A DNA stretch of 16,951 nt from Betaproteobacteria bacterium (GTDB lineage Bacteria > Pseudomonadota > Gammaproteobacteria > Burkholderiales > Casimicrobiaceae): assembly GCA_005888955.1 (NCBI GenBank), contig VBCS01000072.1, positions 1 through 16,951 of the forward strand, read 5' to 3'. Below, in pieces: positions 14,890 to 16,951 of the stretch; position 1 is the first letter of the stretch, and the number at the start of each line of letters is the position of its first letter. A program made the position numbers and the translations under genes. The notes under the pieces were generated by a model. That model did no database searches. It was not told where the DNA came from and saw nothing but the letters and a program-made list of their open reading frames with translations.

Positions 14890-16197
14890 ATGCAAATGAC
14901 TCTTGAGACGCTTGGCCAGCTCGAGCGACGGCTGCACGTCGCCGTGCCGAAGGCGCAGATCGAGGGCGAGATCCAGAAGCGTCTCGCGCAGCTTGCCAAG
15001 ACGGCGAAGATCCCGGGATTTCGCCCTGGCAAGGTACCGCTGAAGATGGTCGCGCAGCAGTATGGGCCGCAGGTGCGCTCGGATGTGATCTCCGACACGG
15101 TGCAGGCAAGCCTGAACGACGCGATCCGCACGCAGAACCTACGCGTCGCCGGCTATCCGCGCATCGAGCCCAAGCCGGATGTGGCGGAGGACGAGTTCGC
15201 GTTTTCGGCGGTATTCGAAGTGTATCCCGAGATCAAGCTCGGCGATCTGGCGGCCGTAACAATTACGCGACCGGTTGCAGAGGTGACGCCCGCAGATGTC
15301 AACCGCACGATCGAGATCTTGCGCCGGCAACGCGCGCGCTACGAGCCGGTGACGCGGCCGGTGCAGGCAGACGACCGCGTGATCGTCGACTTTACCGGCA
15401 CGATCGATGGCACGGAGTTTCCCGGCGGCCAGGGGCGCGATTTCGCGATCACGCTGGGCGAGGGCAAGATGCTGCCCGAGTTCGAGTCCGCGCTCTCCGG
15501 CATGGTGGCCGGAGAGCAGAAAAGGTTCTCGCTGACATTTCCGGCGGACTATCACGGCAAGGAAGTCGCCGGCAAGCACGCCGAGTTCGCGCTGACGGTG
15601 AAATCGATCAGCGAGCCGCACCTGCCTCCGATCGACGCGGAATTCGCAAAGAATTTTGGCATCGCCAGCGGCAACCTCGACGAGTTGCGCGCGGAGATTG
15701 CCGCGAATCTCGGGGTCGAGCTCCGACGCAAGATCGAGGGCGTGTTGAAAGACCAGGTGATGAAGGCGCTGCAGTCCACGTCGGAGCTCCTGGTTCCCAG
15801 GTCGCTGGTCGAGCTCGAAGCGCAAAGCTTGCGTGAGCGCGCCATTGCCGAGCTCAAGAACCGCGGCGTCAAGACCGAGGAGCTCGAGCTGCCGGAGGAC
15901 GCTTTCCGGCCGCAGGCCGAGGAACGCGTTGCGTTCAGTCTCGTGCTGAACGAAGTCGTCCGTCAGCACCAGCTGCAGGCACGACCGGAGCAGATCCGTG
16001 CACTGGTCGAGGAAGCGGCCCAGAGTTTCGAACAGCCGGAGGCGGTGATCCGTTGGCATTACGAGCAACCCGACCGCCTGAACGAATACGAGGTACGAGC
16101 AGTCCAACGCAACGTGATCGACTGGGTGCTGCAGCGCGCGCGAGTCGAGGAGCAGCCGGCAGCTTTCGCGGCGCTGATGGAGCCGGCGACCGCTTGA
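14890..16197 (+). CDS. tig: Trigger factor (ribosome-bound chaperone and peptidyl-prolyl isomerase)
   Basis: Trigger factor binds the ribosome exit tunnel and shields nascent chains. The 435-residue product has the ribosome-binding signature GFRPGK at 43-48, an FKBP-like domain around 160-245 (DDRVIVDFTGTIDGTEFPGG, LPEFESALSGMVAGE), and a long helical C-terminal chaperone domain. AAGGA lies 11 bases before the ATG at 14890; an ATG at 14896 is possible. It starts 49 bases after tRNA-Leu and precedes clpP-clpX, the standard order. Confidence 0.97.
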   Translation: MQMTLETLGQLERRLHVAVPKAQIEGEIQKRLAQLAKTAKIPGFRPGKVPLKMVAQQYGPQVRSDVISDTVQASLNDAIRTQNLRVAGYPRIEPKPDVAEDEFAFSAVFEVYPEIKLGDLAAVTITRPVAEVTPADVNRTIEILRRQRARYEPVTRPVQADDRVIVDFTGTIDGTEFPGGQGRDFAITLGEGKMLPEFESALSGMVAGEQKRFSLTFPADYHGKEVAGKHAEFALTVKSISEPHLPPIDAEFAKNFGIASGNLDELRAEIAANLGVELRRKIEGVLKDQVMKALQSTSELLVPRSLVELEAQSLRERAIAELKNRGVKTEELELPEDAFRPQAEERVAFSLVLNEVVRQHQLQARPEQIRALVEEAAQSFEQPEAVIRWHYEQPDRLNEYEVRAVQRNVIDWVLQRARVEEQPAAFAALMEPATA

Positions 16198-16264
16198 GCA
16201 CGTACCGGGCAACAGCTGTCAAATCGTAGCGGACAATGCGACAACCGAGGCGGGTGAGGGAGCG

Positions 16265-16882
16265 ATGAGCAAGGGCTGGAACGCGGAACCGAAGGGACTC
16301 GGCTTGATCCCGATGGTGATCGAGCAGAGCGGGCGCGGCGAGCGGGCTTACGACATCTACTCGCGGCTGCTGAAGGAGCGGGTGATCTTCCTGGTCGGCG
16401 CGGTCGACGAGAACACCGCCAATCTCGTGGTGGCGCAGATGCTGTTCCTGGAATCGGAAAACCCCGACAAGGACATCAACTTCTACATCAACTCACCCGG
16501 CGGCTCGATCGCCGCGGGATTTGCCATCTACGACACGATGCAGTTCATCAAGCCCGACGTATCTACGCTGTGCATCGGCATGGCCGCCAGCATGGGGGCG
16601 TTCCTTCTTGGTGCGGGAGCAAAAGGCAAGCGCTTCGCGTTGCCCAACTCGACCGTCCTCATCCATCAGCCGCTGGGCGGTTTCCAGGGCCAGGCCTCGG
16701 ACATCGCGATCCACGCCAAGTACATCCTGAACCTGCGCGAGCGGCTCAACCGCCTCCTTGCCCAGCACACCGGCAAACCGATCGAGCAGATCGAGCGCGA
16801 CACCGACCGTGACAATTTCCTCACCCCCGACGAGGCGCTGGAGTACGGGCTGATCGATAAAGTCTTGCAGAGCCGGGCTTAA
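16265..16882 (+). CDS. clpP: ATP-dependent Clp protease proteolytic subunit
   Basis: ClpP is the serine peptidase that forms a 14-subunit chamber with ClpX or ClpA. The 205-residue product has the catalytic serine S109 in GMAASMGAFLL, H134 in LIHQPLGG, and D183 in RDTDRDNFL. INSPGGSIAAG is the oxyanion-side motif. A short N-terminal propeptide is likely, as in other ClpP. The ATG at 16265 has GAGGGAG just upstream, a strong ribosome binding site. It follows tig by 67 bases. Confidence 0.98.
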   Translation: MSKGWNAEPKGLGLIPMVIEQSGRGERAYDIYSRLLKERVIFLVGAVDENTANLVVAQMLFLESENPDKDINFYINSPGGSIAAGFAIYDTMQFIKPDVSTLCIGMAASMGAFLLGAGAKGKRFALPNSTVLIHQPLGGFQGQASDIAIHAKYILNLRERLNRLLAQHTGKPIEQIERDTDRDNFLTPDEALEYGLIDKVLQSRA

Positions 16883-16937
16883 GGCCTGTAAAGTGTATTC
16901 GAGCCCCCGTTGGCTTCGAGGCATCCAAGGCAGGTGA

Positions 16938-16951
16938 ATGGCCGATAAAGC
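16938..16951 (+). CDS. clpX: Start of clpX, partial (runs off right edge)
   Basis: Only 14 bases remain: an ATG followed by codons for A-D-K, after a purine-rich AAGGCAGGTGA. MADK is the common N-terminus of ClpX, and clpX directly follows clpP in nearly all proteobacteria. The call rests on position and these four residues. The 55 bases between clpP and this start show no clear terminator. Confidence 0.65.

Noticed and set aside
15139..16212. A 357-codon minus-strand frame opposite tig
   Set aside because: It lies entirely opposite trigger factor, whose domains are clear, and shows no recognisable protein features.
16883..16937. Terminator hairpin between clpP and clpX
   Set aside because: Only a weak GAGCC/GGCTT pairing is seen, with no T-run, and the genes are normally co-transcribed or closely linked.
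1..16951. Mobile element, CRISPR array, prophage or defence system
   Set aside because: No transposase, integrase, terminal inverted repeats, regular repeat-spacer pattern or phage gene was seen; nearly all sequence is accounted for by recognised chromosomal genes.

Overview
The window is ordinary chromosomal DNA from a high-GC betaproteobacterium, probably Burkholderiales-like. I base this on gene order and family recognition rather than any database search: mltG-tmk-holB-pilZ-tatD-ankyrin, smpB facing ratA-rnfH, and tRNA-Leu-tig-clpP-clpX are all familiar betaproteobacterial arrangements. Coding density is high. The longest stretch without a gene is about 130 bases (8241-8372). I see no insertion sequence, phage gene, CRISPR array or rRNA.

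Layout. (1) 1-3553, minus strand: a tight type II secretion operon in the order gspG-H-I-J-K-L, covering the five pseudopilins and the start of the inner-membrane platform protein GspL, which runs off the left edge. (2) 3601-8240, plus strand: mltG (peptidoglycan lytic transglycosylase), tmk (dTMP kinase), holB (clamp-loader delta prime), a PilZ domain joined in frame to a TatD-family nuclease, and a secreted ankyrin-repeat protein. (3) 8373-9091, minus strand: ratA and rnfH, divergent from smpB (9137). (4) 9137-11700, plus strand: smpB, a PAT-like GNAT acetyltransferase, and a broken acyl-CoA synthetase. (5) 11763-14630, minus strand: hpnC-hpnD-hpnE, the three-enzyme route from farnesyl diphosphate to squalene for hopanoids, in which hpnD is broken. 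(6) 14756-16951, plus strand: tRNA-Leu(UAG), trigger factor, ClpP, and the first codons of clpX.

How the parts work together. Pseudopilins GspG-K build the periplasmic pseudopilus that GspL links to the secretion ATPase; GspC-F are not in this window. tmk and holB serve DNA synthesis, mltG serves cell-wall assembly, and the PilZ protein probably acts in type IV pili. SmpB works with tmRNA on stalled ribosomes. HpnD, HpnC and HpnE act in sequence. Trigger factor and ClpXP cover protein folding and turnover.

The most notable point is damage rather than a new system. The acyl-CoA synthetase and hpnD each show a frameshift together with loss of a conserved internal stretch (roughly 20 and 30 codons). 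The PilZ stop codon looks to have been lost through one extra base, fusing it to TatD. Three such lesions in 17 kb suggest either assembly or sequencing errors in a draft or metagenome-derived genome, or real gene decay. I found no convincing undescribed biological system here.
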